The notes: a model not told the origin generated them from the letters alone. A DNA stretch of 64,000 bases from Pseudoalteromonas aliena SW19 (GCF_014905615.1 NZ_AQGU01000027.1:310001-374000), one strand, 5' to 3'; shown: positions 26,319 through 36,536, numbered from the stretch's first letter. Translations and numbers: made by a program.

Positions 26319-27058
26319 GTAATGAATTAATTTTTGGCTTTCATTCTGTTGAAGCAATTTTAGAAAGCGAACCAGAGCGTTTTGTTGAAATTTACGCCCT
26401 CAAAGGCCGTGACGACAAACGCTCAACTCCGATTATTGATGAAGCACTTAAATTTGGTATTTCAGTACAGTTTATGCAGCGCAAAGCCCTTGATAGCAAA
26501 TCAAAAGGTGAGCAGCATCAAGGTATTATTGCCAACGTAAAAGCAGCGCCTACGTTTAATGAAAAAGATCTTGATGCGATAATCGCTCGTGAAGATACAC
26601 CGTTTTTACTTGTGCTCGATGGCATTACCGATCCGCATAACTTAGGCGCATGCCTACGTAGTGCAGATGCTGCGGGTGTTCACGCTATCATTGTACCTAA
26701 AGATCGTTCTGCTAAGCTTAACGGTACAGCACGTAAAGTAGCTTGTGGTGCAGCCGAAACAGTGCCGCTTATTCAAGTGACTAACCTTGCGCGTACGCTT
26801 CGCGAAATTAAAGATGCAGGCGTATGGGTTGTAGGCACTGCTGGTGAAACTGATAACCACGTATTTGATGCAAGCTTAACAGGCCCAATGGCGATTGTTA
26901 TGGGCGCAGAAGGCGAGGGCATGCGCCGCTTAACGCGTGAGCATTGCGATATGCTCGTTAAAATCCCAATGGCGGGTACTGTTTCAAGCTTAAACGTATC
27001 GGTAGCCACGGGTATTTGTTTGTTTGAAGTATTACGCCAACGTAACGCAAATAACTAA
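26315..27058 (+). CDS. rlmB: 23S rRNA (guanosine-2'-O-)-methyltransferase RlmB
   Basis: A SPOUT methyltransferase that methylates the ribose of G2251 in 23S rRNA using S-adenosylmethionine. The N-terminal L30e-like substrate-binding domain (about 1-75) is followed by the knotted SpoU domain with its three motifs: [31 protein letters not shown], and [27 protein letters not shown] in pieces. Translation starts at GTG 26315, overlapping the rnr stop. No in-frame ATG exists near the start. Length (247) is as in E. coli (243). It ends at a strong terminator at 27095. Confidence 0.97.
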   Translation: MSNELIFGFHSVEAILESEPERFVEIYALKGRDDKRSTPIIDEALKFGISVQFMQRKALDSKSKGEQHQGIIANVKAAPTFNEKDLDAIIAREDTPFLLVLDGITDPHNLGACLRSADAAGVHAIIVPKDRSAKLNGTARKVACGAAETVPLIQVTNLARTLREIKDAGVWVVGTAGETDNHVFDASLTGPMAIVMGAEGEGMRRLTREHCDMLVKIPMAGTVSSLNVSVATGICLFEVLRQRNANN

Positions 27059-27094
27059 TACCTAATAAATAATACCTAATTTAAATTAAGTATT

Positions 27095-27131
27095 AAAAAA
27101 GCCGAGATTGAAATTCAATCTCGGCTTTTTT
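27095..27131 (+). terminator. Terminator of the rnr-rlmB operon
   Basis: Arms AAAAAAGCCGAGATTGAA and TTCAATCTCGGCTTTTTT form an 18-bp perfect stem with a minimal loop, followed by further T. It is also usable from the minus strand. Confidence 0.92.
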
Positions 27132-27260
27132 GTATCTGTAATTTACGCTTTAACTTTACACCAATTGATGCTCTATTATAGCGATAGTAAAATAGCTCTA
27201 TAGCAAGGCAAAAATAACGAAATATAGCTGTTCTTATATCAGTTATTTTTAACACAGCTA

Positions 27261-27563
27261 GTGAACCATTTCTCCTATACAAAGCGCAGGTAAACGGTTT
27301 AATAACAAGGCAATAATTTAGATGTGTAGTGCTTTTACATAAAAAATTATTAACGCTGTTAGTGAACCATTTCTCCTATACAAAGCGCAGGTAAACGGTT
27401 TAATAACAAGGCAATAATTTAGATGTGTAGTGCTTTTACATAAAAAATTATTAACGCTGTTAGTGAACCATTTATCCTATACAAAGCGCAGGTAAACGGT
27501 TTAATAACAAGGCAATAATTTAGATGTGTAGTGTTCTTACATAAAAAATTATTAACGCTGTTA
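27261..27563. repeat. Three tandem copies of a 101-bp repeat
   Basis: Units begin with GTGAACCATTT at 27261, 27362 and 27463, with a fourth partial start at 27564, giving an exact period of 101 bases. The copies are nearly identical (for example TTTCTCC against TTTATCC, and TGCTTTT against TGTTCTT). A more diverged unit precedes them from about 27200 (GCAAGGCAAAAATAAC to TTAACACAGC). The array lies between rlmB and the end of the TonB receptor gene. It does not carry a gene. Confidence 0.9.
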
Positions 27564-27588
27564 GTGAACCGTTTAACCAGCTTTTAAT

Positions 27589-29745
27589 TTAGAATGAGTA
27601 AGTGTAGCCCATCTGTACAGTACGCGGCTTACCAGGTTGAATGCCACCGTTTGAACGGTTAGCAATGTATGTTTTATCAAACAGGTTATCAACGCTTAGG
27701 TATACTTTTTGATTCTCATCAATTAAGTATTTAGCGGCTAAATCCCACACAACGCGGCTATCAATTGCGTTTAAGCCTGACTGCGTTAAGTTCGCGTGCG
27801 CATCAGATACGTAACGCACTTGGCTGTTTACTACAAAAGCAGAAAACTCAGCACCTAATGATAACGCTACTTGGTTTTCTGGTACGTAAGGCATTGCATC
27901 GCCTTTTTCTACCGCGCCCCAAATCTCTGAATCAAAATCGTTTTTAAATTCAGAATCAGTGTAAGTGTACGTTAATTTAACTGGGAACATAGCTGCATCA
28001 GTCGCAAACGTACGGCCAGCGCTAAACTCAAAGCCTGATACTTCTACTTTACCGTAGTTGTATTGGTCGCCAATGTTGTCGTCGCTACAACCTACAGATG
28101 CAGTACAGTTACCGTGCATGTTGTCGTAATCAGAGTAAAATGCAATAACTTCACCGCTAAAGCTATCCATATTGAAGCGAGAGCCAAACTCGATGTTTAC
28201 ACTTTCTTCTTCTTCTTGAACTGCATTACCCGGTGCTGCAGGTGCATAGCCTTTTTGAATGCCCGCAAGTAGTGTCACGTTTTCGTTAAGTGTGTAAGTA
28301 GCACCTAACGACGGAACTAAAATTTCAGTGTCGTTAGACACATCTTTAGTTAAACCGTTGCTGCGAGTAGGATCTGATTTAGACCACTCTTCACGTGTAA
28401 TAGTAATGTCTTCATAACGAAGACCCGCACTGATCACTAACGCATCAATTGTCCACTCGTCTTGAATAAACAAGGTACTTGCTTTTGCGCTATCTACACG
28501 GTTGCTATCAGAGCCTGGAACACCTTGCGATGTTAGCGTCATGCTTAAATCTTGATTTAGTGTGTATTTGTCTTGCCATTGAAAACGATCCATTTCGTCT
28601 TCGTGGTAACGTACGCCAACCGTAATGTAGTGATCGCCAGCAGGGATATGTAATTCAGACTGAATCCCTTTAGCTTGGTAATCGCGGTTGTTAGCTTTAA
28701 TAGCAATATCTTCGATACCTTCGCTTGTTGGGTTTGCTTCAAATTCGCTGTATTGCGCAAGGTAGCTTTCACTTACTTTGCTGGCTTTATACCAGTTACG
28801 ATGAAAATCGTTTAAGTAAGCTGTAGCTAAAAGCTCATAGCCAGCACCAAAACGATACGCGTAGTTAAGCTGGTATGCATTGTGGCGAGTGTTCATTTCA
28901 TCGTTTTGCGATGCAGCATAACGACGATAAGGACTTTCTTGATAGTCTTCGTCTGTTAAGCCCATGTATGTTTCGTCTGATGTTTCGTCAGAGTACTTAA
29001 TTTTTAGCTCTAAATTATGCGCATCGTTTTGACCAAACGTATGGCCAAACTTTAATAGTAAATCTGTTTTTTCAAAGCCGGTGTTGTCATTGCCTACTGG
29101 CAGCTCTTTAAAGCCGTCTGCGCCGTAAGTAAATACTTCAATTAAACCTGCTGTGTTGTTTTTTTCTTTACCAAAGTAAGCGTGACCTTTGTAGTAACCG
29201 TCGCTACCAAGGGCTGCATCTATCATACCTTTTGAGCTGTTTGGTTCAGTAGGTAGGCTGCGTGAAAGCAAGTTTAAAACACCGCCCGTAGTACGAGGGC
29301 CATACTTAACAGAAGCCGCACCTTTTAATACTTCGATAGATTCCATACGACCCATAGTAGGGAAGTAGTAAGCAGAAGGGGCAGAGTAAGGCGCAGGTGC
29401 AACTAGTACACCGTCTTCCATTACAGAAATTTTATCGTTACGGCCAGTACCTGTACCGCGCATACCAATGTTAGGGCGAAGACCGTAGCCGTCTTCTTCT
29501 TGCACGTAAACGCCCGGAACAGAGGCTAAAACGCGAGAAATATCGGTGAATTCAAATTTTTGCAGTTCTTCGTCAGAAATAAACGTAGCCGAACCTGGAA
29601 TATCGTTAATTGCTTGTTGTGAACCAATAACGGTAATTTGTTCAAAGCGTTGTTCTTTATCGCTGGTGTCTTTTGCTATTGCAGTAGCACTAAAAGACAA
29701 AGCAACCGCAGCTGCTAGGGTAGATACTAAAAATTTAGGGTTCAT
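27589..29745 (-). CDS. TonB-dependent outer-membrane receptor (FecA-like, probably iron uptake)
   Basis: An outer-membrane transporter powered by TonB-ExbBD. The start is placed at ATG 29745 (MNPKFLVSTLAAAVALSFSATAIA, a signal peptide) behind an AGGA ribosome site; the upstream in-frame ATG at 29760 is less well placed. The TonB-box region (FEQITVIGSQ) is followed by the plug domain with PGVYVQEEDGYGLRPNIGMRGTG and VLKGAASVKYGPRTTGGVLNLLSR, then a 22-strand barrel with external loops such as GNCTASVGCSDDN. The last residue is Phe after an aromatic strand (VQMGYTYSF), typical of barrels. The plug resembles FecA-type receptors of ferric carboxylates; the ligand is an inference. I saw no convincing Fur box. 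Confidence 0.9.
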   Translation of the reverse strand: MNPKFLVSTLAAAVALSFSATAIAKDTSDKEQRFEQITVIGSQQAINDIPGSATFISDEELQKFEFTDISRVLASVPGVYVQEEDGYGLRPNIGMRGTGTGRNDKISVMEDGVLVAPAPYSAPSAYYFPTMGRMESIEVLKGAASVKYGPRTTGGVLNLLSRSLPTEPNSSKGMIDAALGSDGYYKGHAYFGKEKNNTAGLIEVFTYGADGFKELPVGNDNTGFEKTDLLLKFGHTFGQNDAHNLELKIKYSDETSDETYMGLTDEDYQESPYRRYAASQNDEMNTRHNAYQLNYAYRFGAGYELLATAYLNDFHRNWYKASKVSESYLAQYSEFEANPTSEGIEDIAIKANNRDYQAKGIQSELHIPAGDHYITVGVRYHEDEMDRFQWQDKYTLNQDLSMTLTSQGVPGSDSNRVDSAKASTLFIQDEWTIDALVISAGLRYEDITITREEWSKSDPTRSNGLTKDVSNDTEILVPSLGATYTLNENVTLLAGIQKGYAPAAPGNAVQEEEESVNIEFGSRFNMDSFSGEVIAFYSDYDNMHGNCTASVGCSDDNIGDQYNYGKVEVSGFEFSAGRTFATDAAMFPVKLTYTYTDSEFKNDFDSEIWGAVEKGDAMPYVPENQVALSLGAEFSAFVVNSQVRYVSDAHANLTQSGLNAIDSRVVWDLAAKYLIDENQKVYLSVDNLFDKTYIANRSNGGIQPGKPRTVQMGYTYSF

Positions 29746-29893
29746 TATGTTCCTAATCATGTCAATTATCGAAATTGGCGTAATTTGAACACGTTAACGA
29801 ATACGAATCAATGTTATTAAGTATTTAATGATTCAGTTTTTTAGAACTAAAAACGTCTTCTTATGCAACTTAGTTAACTAAATTATACTAATT

Positions 29894-30008
29894 TACCAGA
29901 ACTCTGGTTAAGGTATTTACTAACACAGTTAGCCTATTGCAAGTAAATTTAACGCAGTTAGCGCTGAAATAGCTGCTTGAGATAGATTTATTATCTAGAG
30001 TTCAGGTT
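29894..30008 (+). mobile_element. Family 1 element, copy B, internally deleted (115 bp)
   Basis: The left end TACCAGAACTCTGG (29894-29907) and the right end CTAGAGTTCAGGTT (29995-30008) match the family with a few changes. The internal part runs straight from the left arm (GTATTTACTAACACAG) to the right arm (CTATTGCAAGTAAATTTAACGC), lacking about 80 bases present in copies A, C and E. Flanks are AATT and AGTT, three of four matching. It lies between the LysR gene and the TonB receptor gene. Confidence 0.7.
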
Positions 30009-30042
30009 AGTTAATAACGGCTCAACTAATTGAGCACTTACT

Positions 30043-30888
30043 TTAACCTAAACGCAGGGCTATAAATTCAGCGAGTTTATCAACCGCATTTTCCGACTCT
30101 CCGGCACTTTTAACTAAACTTATGCCAATATCGCCAAGGGCAGGTAAGTGTTTAGTTTGCACCTGATAGTTAAGCTCGCTGGGTACAGTACTTTTAGCAA
30201 GGACGGTAATGCCAAGCCCTTCTTTGAGCGCTGCAATAAGACCGGTTAAATCGGCATTGCTATAAACAATACGGTATTTTATGCCGGCACTTTTTAATGC
30301 ATCAATTGCGCGGCGACGATAAATACACCCCTCTGGCGCCGTAACTAAAGTAACTACGTCATTTTGAGCCAGTGATAAGTCGCCCACCCATACGAGTTTG
30401 TCTTGCATAAAAATCGGGAATTTTTCAGAGCTGAGCCGTTCATTAAGGGCGAGGACTAGATCAAATTGATCTTGGCGAGAAGCCGAAAGCAAATGCTTAC
30501 TCAAACGTGATTTAACTTCTAAAGACACCTCAGGGTAGAGCGCCACAAAATCGCCAATAATGGAAGGCAAAATACGCGCAGCAAATTCGCTAGGAATACC
30601 CAAACGCACTCTACCGGCAATATTTTCGGAGGTAAATTGCTGCAAAATAGCATCGTTGTATTGCATCATTTGCTTTGCCATCGGCAGTAATAGCTCGCCG
30701 TACTGGTTAAGTACCTGGCGCTGGCCTTGTTTTTTAAATAACTTATATCCAAGCACATCTTCCAAGCGCTTTATTTGCAAGCTTACTGCCGGTTGCGACA
30801 AACCCAATAAATCGCCAGCTTTAGCAAAGCCGCTTACCTCAACGACCATAACAAAGGTGCGTAAACTGTCGGTTGATATATTTTTCAT
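30043..30888 (-). CDS. LysR-family transcriptional regulator
   Basis: A 281-residue LysR regulator. The winged HTH is near residues 1-60 (DSLRTFVMVVEVSGFAKAGDLLGLSQPAVSLQIKRLEDVLGYKLFKK), read in sections. The rest is a periplasmic-binding-protein-like effector domain starting at GRVRLGIPSEFAARILPSII. The HTH resembles the LrhA/PecT branch. It diverges from the GcvT-like gene at 31016, and the 127-base gap between them contains a perfect 24-bp palindrome (30926-30949). It therefore probably controls itself and that gene, and possibly the glycine cleavage genes beyond. The effector is unknown. Confidence 0.9.
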   Translation of the reverse strand: MKNISTDSLRTFVMVVEVSGFAKAGDLLGLSQPAVSLQIKRLEDVLGYKLFKKQGQRQVLNQYGELLLPMAKQMMQYNDAILQQFTSENIAGRVRLGIPSEFAARILPSIIGDFVALYPEVSLEVKSRLSKHLLSASRQDQFDLVLALNERLSSEKFPIFMQDKLVWVGDLSLAQNDVVTLVTAPEGCIYRRRAIDALKSAGIKYRIVYSNADLTGLIAALKEGLGITVLAKSTVPSELNYQVQTKHLPALGDIGISLVKSAGESENAVDKLAEFIALRLG

Positions 30889-30894
30889 ATTTAA

Positions 30895-30957
30895 AATTAC
30901 AATTTATGTCGCCATATATATAAGTATTATTTATCAATTGATAAATAATTACAATTT
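30895..30957. promoter_or_regulatory. Candidate LysR operator: 24-bp palindrome flanked by direct repeats
   Basis: Bases 30926-30949 form a perfect palindrome whose half is ATTATTTATCAA. On each side lies AATTACAATTT (30895-30905 and 30947-30957), two direct repeats 52 bases apart, or about five helical turns. The site lies in the divergent promoter region of a LysR gene and the GcvT-like gene, as expected for a LysR recognition and activation site pair. Binding is inferred. Confidence 0.55.
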
Positions 30958-31015
30958 GTTGTTATACATCTTGCGCAATATACTTTTATACATTGAAAAT
31001 ACATAGGTGTTTGTT

Positions 31016-31615
31016 ATGACTTTTAACCCAATTATGTTTGCCCGCCACAGCAACGCTAGCAGCGCGGTTGTCAACGCTTTGCAAGCAAATAACAACACCG
31101 TTGTAATGGATTTTAGCGGTAGTGAAGCATCGGTATTTTTAAGTACCATTTTAGGCCACGATTTAACTAAATTAACGGCCAGTGGCTTAGGATTGAAAGG
31201 GTCGCTCGACGAAGACCTAAATTCTGATTATAGCTACGCTGTATATTATTTTAGCGAAACCGCTTTTAGATTTGTATTACCACACAGCGCAAGCCTTCAA
31301 TTACAATCACTTATAAATGAACAACAGCTTCGTTTTGATATTGATTATGTTACTCGTACCGACCTAACTACTTTTACCCTAAGCGGCGAAAACGCATTTG
31401 ATACCCTAGTTGATGCTTTTAAGTTAACGCCAGGTTTACGCCTTTCTGACGCGCAACTTTGTTACGGCGCGCAAAGTGGTGAGGTATTTATTACTGCTAT
31501 TGATAAAAGCGATGAACAACACTTTGTGCTTATAGCAAAAACGCCAGAGCTACAAAAATGGCAAAGCTATATGCAAGCGCATGGTTTTGCACTTATGCAA
31601 AATCAAGCCGCATAA
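31016..31615 (+). CDS. Truncated GcvT-like paralogue lacking the catalytic Asp
   Basis: A 199-residue protein that aligns by eye with the first 200 residues of the neighbouring GcvT. VVMDFSGSEASVFLSTILGHDLTKL corresponds to [25 protein letters not shown] (given here as family equivalents), and YYFSET to YFFSET. In GcvT the folate-linked Asp lies in [12 protein letters not shown]; the same positions here read Tyr-Ser, so glycine-cleavage activity is unlikely. The C-terminal barrel of GcvT is missing. ATG 31016 is preferred to GTG 31007, with AGG upstream. It has its own terminator before gcvT and diverges from a LysR gene. It could be a folate-binding regulator or an orphan duplicate. Confidence 0.75.
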   Translation: MTFNPIMFARHSNASSAVVNALQANNNTVVMDFSGSEASVFLSTILGHDLTKLTASGLGLKGSLDEDLNSDYSYAVYYFSETAFRFVLPHSASLQLQSLINEQQLRFDIDYVTRTDLTTFTLSGENAFDTLVDAFKLTPGLRLSDAQLCYGAQSGEVFITAIDKSDEQHFVLIAKTPELQKWQSYMQAHGFALMQNQAA

Positions 31616-31626
31616 CGAATATAAAC

Positions 31627-31660
31627 AACAGGTAAGTATAGTAATGCTTACCTGTTTTTA
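31627..31660 (+). terminator. Terminator between the GcvT-like gene and gcvT
   Basis: AACAGGTAAG (31627-31636) and CTTACCTGTT (31647-31656) pair perfectly and are followed by TTTA. It separates the GcvT-like gene from the gcv operon, so gcvT probably has its own promoter in the next 50 bases. Confidence 0.75.
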
Positions 31661-31712
31661 GATCTATTTAAGCCACGCCCATTAAGGGTTAATTTAAACG
31701 TGAAGGAATGTT

Positions 31713-32795
31713 ATGACGTCTAAAACTGTACTACATGCTAAGCACCTAGAAGCGGGCGCAAAAATGGTTGATTTTCATGGCTGGGAAATGCCAATCAACT
31801 ACGGCTCACAAATAGAAGAACATAATGCCGTTCGTACTGATGCAGGTATGTTTGACGTATCACACATGACAATTGTTGATATTGAAGGCGAGCAAGCTCA
31901 AGCATTTTTACGTAAGTTAGTAGCAAACGACGTAGCTAAATTAACAGTGCCTGGTAAAGCACTTTACACCGGCATGCTTAATGAGCAAGGCGGCGTAATT
32001 GATGATTTAATTATTTACTTTTTTAGCGAAACGTTTTATCGCCTAGTTGTTAACTCAGCGACACGTGAAAAAGACCTCGCACATTTAGCTAAAGTATCGA
32101 GCGATTTTACCGTTACAGTTACTGAGCGCCCAGAGTTTGCAATGATTGCAGTGCAAGGCCCTAACGCAAAAGCAAAAACAGCCACACTTTTAAATACTGA
32201 GCAACAAGCCGCTGTTGAAGGCATGAAGCCGTTTTTTGGTGTGCAAGTAGGTGATTTATTTATTGCCACAACGGGTTATACTGGCGAAGACGGTTACGAA
32301 ATAGTAGTACCGAACGACCAAGCGGCCGATTTATGGCAACAACTGCTAGATGCAGGTGTAGCGCCTGCTGGTTTAGGTGCACGCGACACGCTACGTTTAG
32401 AAGCAGGTATGAACCTTTACGGCCTAGATATGGACGAAAGCGTATCTCCACTTGCAGCTAACATGGCATGGACCATTGCATGGGAACCAGAAGATCGCGA
32501 CTTTATTGGTCGTGACGTACTTGTTAAGCAACGCGCAGAAAAAAGCACTGACAAACTAGTTGGCTTAGTGTTTGAAGAAAAAGGCGTGCTGCGTAGCGGT
32601 TCAAAAGTAATTGTTGATGGTGGTGAAGGGGTTATTACCTCAGGTACTTTCTCACCAACACTTGGTTTTAGTGTAGCCCTTGCACGTGTACCACGTTCAA
32701 CAGGCGACACAGCTCAAGTAGAAATGCGTAAAAAATTAGTAAACGTTAAAGTAGTAAAGCCTAGCTTTGTACGTAACGGTAAATCAATAATTTAA
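31713..32795 (+). CDS. gcvT: Glycine cleavage system aminomethyltransferase GcvT
   Basis: The T protein releases ammonia from the lipoyl-bound aminomethyl group and passes the one-carbon unit to tetrahydrofolate. The 360 residues begin [27 protein letters not shown] in two parts, the family N-terminus. The catalytic Asp is in GGVIDDL (near residue 96). GYTGEDGYE and [18 protein letters not shown] are further conserved folate-site segments, and the C-terminal barrel ends [18 protein letters not shown]. It is followed by gcvH and gcvP on the same strand. No glycine riboswitch was recognised in the short leader. Confidence 0.97.
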   Translation: MTSKTVLHAKHLEAGAKMVDFHGWEMPINYGSQIEEHNAVRTDAGMFDVSHMTIVDIEGEQAQAFLRKLVANDVAKLTVPGKALYTGMLNEQGGVIDDLIIYFFSETFYRLVVNSATREKDLAHLAKVSSDFTVTVTERPEFAMIAVQGPNAKAKTATLLNTEQQAAVEGMKPFFGVQVGDLFIATTGYTGEDGYEIVVPNDQAADLWQQLLDAGVAPAGLGARDTLRLEAGMNLYGLDMDESVSPLAANMAWTIAWEPEDRDFIGRDVLVKQRAEKSTDKLVGLVFEEKGVLRSGSKVIVDGGEGVITSGTFSPTLGFSVALARVPRSTGDTAQVEMRKKLVNVKVVKPSFVRNGKSII

Positions 32796-32868
32796 ATAAT
32801 TTGGTTATATCAATCAGTGTAATTACAGTGATTGATATCCTCCCAATATAAACCAAAGGACAAATAAA

Positions 32869-33258
32869 ATGAGCAACATTCCTAGCGAGTTAAAATACGC
32901 ACCTTCACACGAGTGGGTTCGTAACGAAGGCGACGGTACATTTACTGTTGGTATTTCTGAGCATGCACAAGAGCTTCTTGGCGACATGGTATTTGTTGAA
33001 TTACCAGAAGTGGGTGATGAAGTAGACGCTGGCGAAGATTGTGCAGTAGCAGAGTCGGTTAAAGCAGCATCAGACATTTATGCCCCGATCAGCGGTGAAA
33101 TTGTTGCAATTAACGACGAGCTTGAAGATTCACCTGAAACAGTAAACAGCGATGCTTACGGTGACGGTTGGTTATTCCGTATTAAAGCATCTGACGAGTC
33201 TGAGCTAGAAAACTTGCTTGACGCTGAAGGTTACTCGCACACTATCGACGAAGAATAA
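32869..33258 (+). CDS. gcvH: Glycine cleavage system H protein
   Basis: The H protein carries the reaction intermediate on a lipoyl group between the P, T and L proteins. The 129 residues include the lipoylation motif [15 protein letters not shown] with the modified Lys at position 65, exactly as expected, and the family start [10 protein letters not shown]. It lies 73 bases after gcvT with an AAAGGA ribosome site. A hairpin with a T tract follows before gcvP and may lower gcvP expression relative to gcvH. Confidence 0.98.
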   Translation: MSNIPSELKYAPSHEWVRNEGDGTFTVGISEHAQELLGDMVFVELPEVGDEVDAGEDCAVAESVKAASDIYAPISGEIVAINDELEDSPETVNSDAYGDGWLFRIKASDESELENLLDAEGYSHTIDEE

Positions 33259-33279
33259 TCGTTAATTATTGTTTGCATT

Positions 33280-33312
33280 AAAAGCCCCACTATTTAAAAC
33301 ATTGGGGCTTTT
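33280..33312 (+). terminator. Terminator-like hairpin between gcvH and gcvP
   Basis: AAAAGCCCCA (33280-33289) and TGGGGCTTTT (33303-33312) pair perfectly. It lies in the 172-base gap between gcvH and gcvP. It should end most gcvTH transcripts, implying either read-through or a separate gcvP promoter in the AT-rich stretch after it. Confidence 0.75.
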
Positions 33313-33430
33313 ATGATTAAAGTGCTTATTTTTCCATACATGGTAAGCAGCTAAATCATAAATATTTTTATTATTACTAGTTACCCATTAGTAATAATTA
33401 CACTTTTTTGGATCATAGGAATCTGGACAC

Positions 33431-36322
33431 ATGTCAAACGCCAAATCTCTTGAACAGTTAGAGCAAAAGCAAGATTTTATTCGCCGCCATATTGGGCCAA
33501 GCCCAGAGCAAGTAAGCGACATGCTGAGCGCGCTTGAAGTATCGAGTGTACAAGAGCTGATCGATCAAACTGTACCTGCTAGCATTCGCCTAGAGCAACC
33601 GCTAACAGTTGGACAAAGCCGTACTGAAGTTGAAACACTAAGCTACTTAAAGTCAGTAGCAAGCAAAAATAAAGTTTTCAAATCATACATTGGTCAAGGT
33701 TACCACCCAACACATGTACCACACGTAATTTTACGTAACGTACTTGAAAATCCGGGGTGGTATACTGCGTACACACCGTATCAGCCAGAGATTGCACAAG
33801 GGCGTTTAGAATCATTATTAAACTTCCAGACTATGACCCTAGATTTAACTGGCCTTGATTTAGCAAGTGCATCACTACTTGACGAATCAACAGCCGCTGC
33901 AGAGGCTATGGGCCTTGCAAAACGCGTATCAAAAGCGAAAAAAGCAAACGCCTTTTTTATTGCTGACGACGTACACACACAAACAATCGACGTAGTAACA
34001 ACGCGTGCCGAGCAGTTTGGTTTTGAAATAATTGTAGGTAAAGCAGAAGATGCCGTAAACCACGACATTTTTGGCGCATTGTTCCAATACCCATCTACAT
34101 CAGGCGAAGTGGTAGACATAACTGACCTAATTGCTGGCGTACAAAGCAAAAAGGCCATTGCCTGTGTTGCTGCCGACATAATGAGTTTATTACTATTAAA
34201 AGCACCAGGTAAACTAGGCGCAGACGTAGTACTTGGTTCGGCTCAACGTTTTGGCGTACCTATGGGTTACGGCGGCCCTCATGCTGCATTTTTTGCAACA
34301 CGTGACGCATACAAACGTTCATTACCAGGTCGTATTATTGGTGTATCTAAAGACCGTTTAGGTAACGATGCACTACGTATGGCAATGCAAACGCGCGAAC
34401 AACACATTCGTCGCGACAAAGCCAATTCAAACATTTGTACAGCGCAAGTATTACTTGCCAATATGGCAGCGTTTTACGCGGTGTACCACGGCCCACAAGG
34501 CTTAAAAACTATCGCGCAGCGTATACATCGCTTTGCTGATATTTTAGCAACAGGCTTAAAAGCTAAAGGCATCGCACTTAAGCACAGTACTTGGTTTGAT
34601 ACGCTAACAGTAGTAAGCGACAGCAAATACGACATAATAGCGCGTGCAATTGCAAAAGGCGTAAACTTTGCAACAAACCACGAAGGCGAGTACTCAATTT
34701 CGGTATCAGAAACAACAACACGTGCCGATATTACTGAGTTATTCGATATTATTTTAGGCGAAGGCCATGGCCTAAGTGTTGACGCTATAGCAGCCGACGT
34801 TGAAGCAAATGGCAGCGAGTCAATCCCTGCAAGTTTAGTACGTGATGACGAAGTACTAACGCATCCAAACTTTAACAGCTACCACAGCGAAACAGACATG
34901 CTTCGCTACATTAAGCGACTAGAAAGCAAAGACTTATCGCTTAATCACTCAATGATCTCGTTAGGCTCATGTACCATGAAACTAAACGCGACCGCAGAGA
35001 TGATCCCAATTACGTGGCCTGAGTTTGCAAACCTTCACCCATTCTGCCCGCTGGATCAAGCCCAAGGTTACCAAATAATGATTGGTGAGCTACACGACTG
35101 GCTAGTAAACATTACCGGTTACGATGCAGTATCACTTCAGCCAAACTCTGGCGCGCAAGGTGAATATGCAGGCTTAATCGCGATTCGTAAATACCACGAG
35201 TCACGCGGCGATGCACACCGTAATGTATGTTTGATCCCAAGCTCTGCGCACGGTACTAACCCTGCATCAGCACAAATGGCGAGCATGAAAATTGTGGTAG
35301 TTAACTGCGATAAAAACGGTAACGTAGACATGAGCGATCTTAAAGCGAAAGCTGAGGAAGTGTCTGAAAACTTATCGTGCATCATGATCACATACCCGTC
35401 TACGCACGGCGTATACGAAGAAACAATTCGCGAGATTTGTGACATTATTCATGAGCACGGCGGCCAAGTTTACATGGACGGCGCTAACATGAACGCGCAA
35501 GTTGGTGTAACAAGCCCTGGCTTTATTGGCTCAGACGTATCGCACTTAAACTTGCATAAAACGTTTTGTATTCCACACGGTGGCGGTGGTCCAGGTGTTG
35601 GCCCAATTGGTGTTAAATCGCACCTTGCGCCATTTATGCCAAACCACAGCGTAATTAACGTACCAGGTACTAACATTGGTAACGGTGCGGTATCGGCAGC
35701 GCCTTACGGCTCAGCCGCTATTTTACCTATTTCATGGGCTTACATTACCATGATGGGGTCAGAGGGCTTAAAACAAGCCACTGAAATGGCTATCGTTAAT
35801 GCTAACTACTTAACGCATGAGCTAAGCAAGCACTTCCCAATTTTATACCGTGGTCGTAACAACCGTGTTGCTCACGAATGTATTGTTGACCTACGCCCGC
35901 TTAAAGAGCTATCAGGCATTACTGAAATGGACGTCGCTAAGCGCCTGCAAGATTATGGCTTCCATTCACCCACTATGTCGTTCCCAGTAGCTGGCACATT
36001 AATGATTGAGCCAACTGAGTCTGAATCAAAAGGTGAGATTGACCGCTTTATCGAAGCAATGGTGTCAATTAAAGGCGAAATTGAAAAAGTAATCTCTGGC
36101 GAATGGTCAATCGAAAACAACCCGCTAGTGTTTGCACCGCATACACAAGGCGACGTATTAGGTAACGAATGGGACCGCGCATACGACCGTTTTTACGCTG
36201 CATTCCCAGTGCCTGCAGTGGCTAAAAACAAGTTCTGGCCAACCGTTACACGTATAGATGATGTATACGGCGACCGTAACTTAGTGTGTTCATGCCCAGC
36301 GGTAGAGACTTATCGCGACTAA
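33431..36322 (+). CDS. gcvP: Glycine dehydrogenase (decarboxylating), P protein
   Basis: The P protein is the PLP enzyme that decarboxylates glycine and loads the aminomethyl group on GcvH. At 963 residues it is the fused form of the two PLP-fold halves, as in E. coli (957). The N-terminal half starts [17 protein letters not shown]. The C-terminal half carries the PLP lysine in [21 protein letters not shown] (two parts, near residue 710) and [14 protein letters not shown]. The order T-H-P is standard. A strong terminator follows at 36394. Confidence 0.98.
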   Translation: MSNAKSLEQLEQKQDFIRRHIGPSPEQVSDMLSALEVSSVQELIDQTVPASIRLEQPLTVGQSRTEVETLSYLKSVASKNKVFKSYIGQGYHPTHVPHVILRNVLENPGWYTAYTPYQPEIAQGRLESLLNFQTMTLDLTGLDLASASLLDESTAAAEAMGLAKRVSKAKKANAFFIADDVHTQTIDVVTTRAEQFGFEIIVGKAEDAVNHDIFGALFQYPSTSGEVVDITDLIAGVQSKKAIACVAADIMSLLLLKAPGKLGADVVLGSAQRFGVPMGYGGPHAAFFATRDAYKRSLPGRIIGVSKDRLGNDALRMAMQTREQHIRRDKANSNICTAQVLLANMAAFYAVYHGPQGLKTIAQRIHRFADILATGLKAKGIALKHSTWFDTLTVVSDSKYDIIARAIAKGVNFATNHEGEYSISVSETTTRADITELFDIILGEGHGLSVDAIAADVEANGSESIPASLVRDDEVLTHPNFNSYHSETDMLRYIKRLESKDLSLNHSMISLGSCTMKLNATAEMIPITWPEFANLHPFCPLDQAQGYQIMIGELHDWLVNITGYDAVSLQPNSGAQGEYAGLIAIRKYHESRGDAHRNVCLIPSSAHGTNPASAQMASMKIVVVNCDKNGNVDMSDLKAKAEEVSENLSCIMITYPSTHGVYEETIREICDIIHEHGGQVYMDGANMNAQVGVTSPGFIGSDVSHLNLHKTFCIPHGGGGPGVGPIGVKSHLAPFMPNHSVINVPGTNIGNGAVSAAPYGSAAILPISWAYITMMGSEGLKQATEMAIVNANYLTHELSKHFPILYRGRNNRVAHECIVDLRPLKELSGITEMDVAKRLQDYGFHSPTMSFPVAGTLMIEPTESESKGEIDRFIEAMVSIKGEIEKVISGEWSIENNPLVFAPHTQGDVLGNEWDRAYDRFYAAFPVPAVAKNKFWPTVTRIDDVYGDRNLVCSCPAVETYRD

Positions 36323-36393
36323 GAACAGGGACTAATTTTTTGACCTTTAATGGATAGTAAGCTCCATTATAGTTTGGGAATTTATCAAAAATT

Positions 36394-36427
36394 AAAAAAG
36401 CCGTTGCAGCAATGCAGCGGCTTTTTT
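36394..36427 (+). terminator. Terminator after gcvP
   Basis: AAAAAAGCCGTTGCA (36394-36408) and TGCAGCGGCTTTTTT (36413-36427) pair with one G-U contact and end in a T tract. Confidence 0.88.
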
Positions 36428-36536
36428 GTGTGTGTTTAAACATTGTAGACGCACAGCTTGCTGGCGTGTTGGGCGCAGCCCAAAAGGTGTTTAAGTATTG
36501 TTGGCGCATATTCGTTTGCTTTTGGCTCATTGAGGG

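Noticed and set aside
27261..27563. CRISPR array in the 101-bp repeat
   Set aside because: Units are contiguous and identical throughout, with no alternating repeat and unique spacer.
29746..29830. Fur box upstream of the first TonB receptor gene
   Set aside because: AT-rich and vaguely similar, but no segment comes near the 19-bp inverted repeat consensus.
31616..31712. Glycine riboswitch upstream of gcvT
   Set aside because: The leader is under 100 bases, is partly filled by a terminator hairpin, and shows no tandem aptamer pattern.
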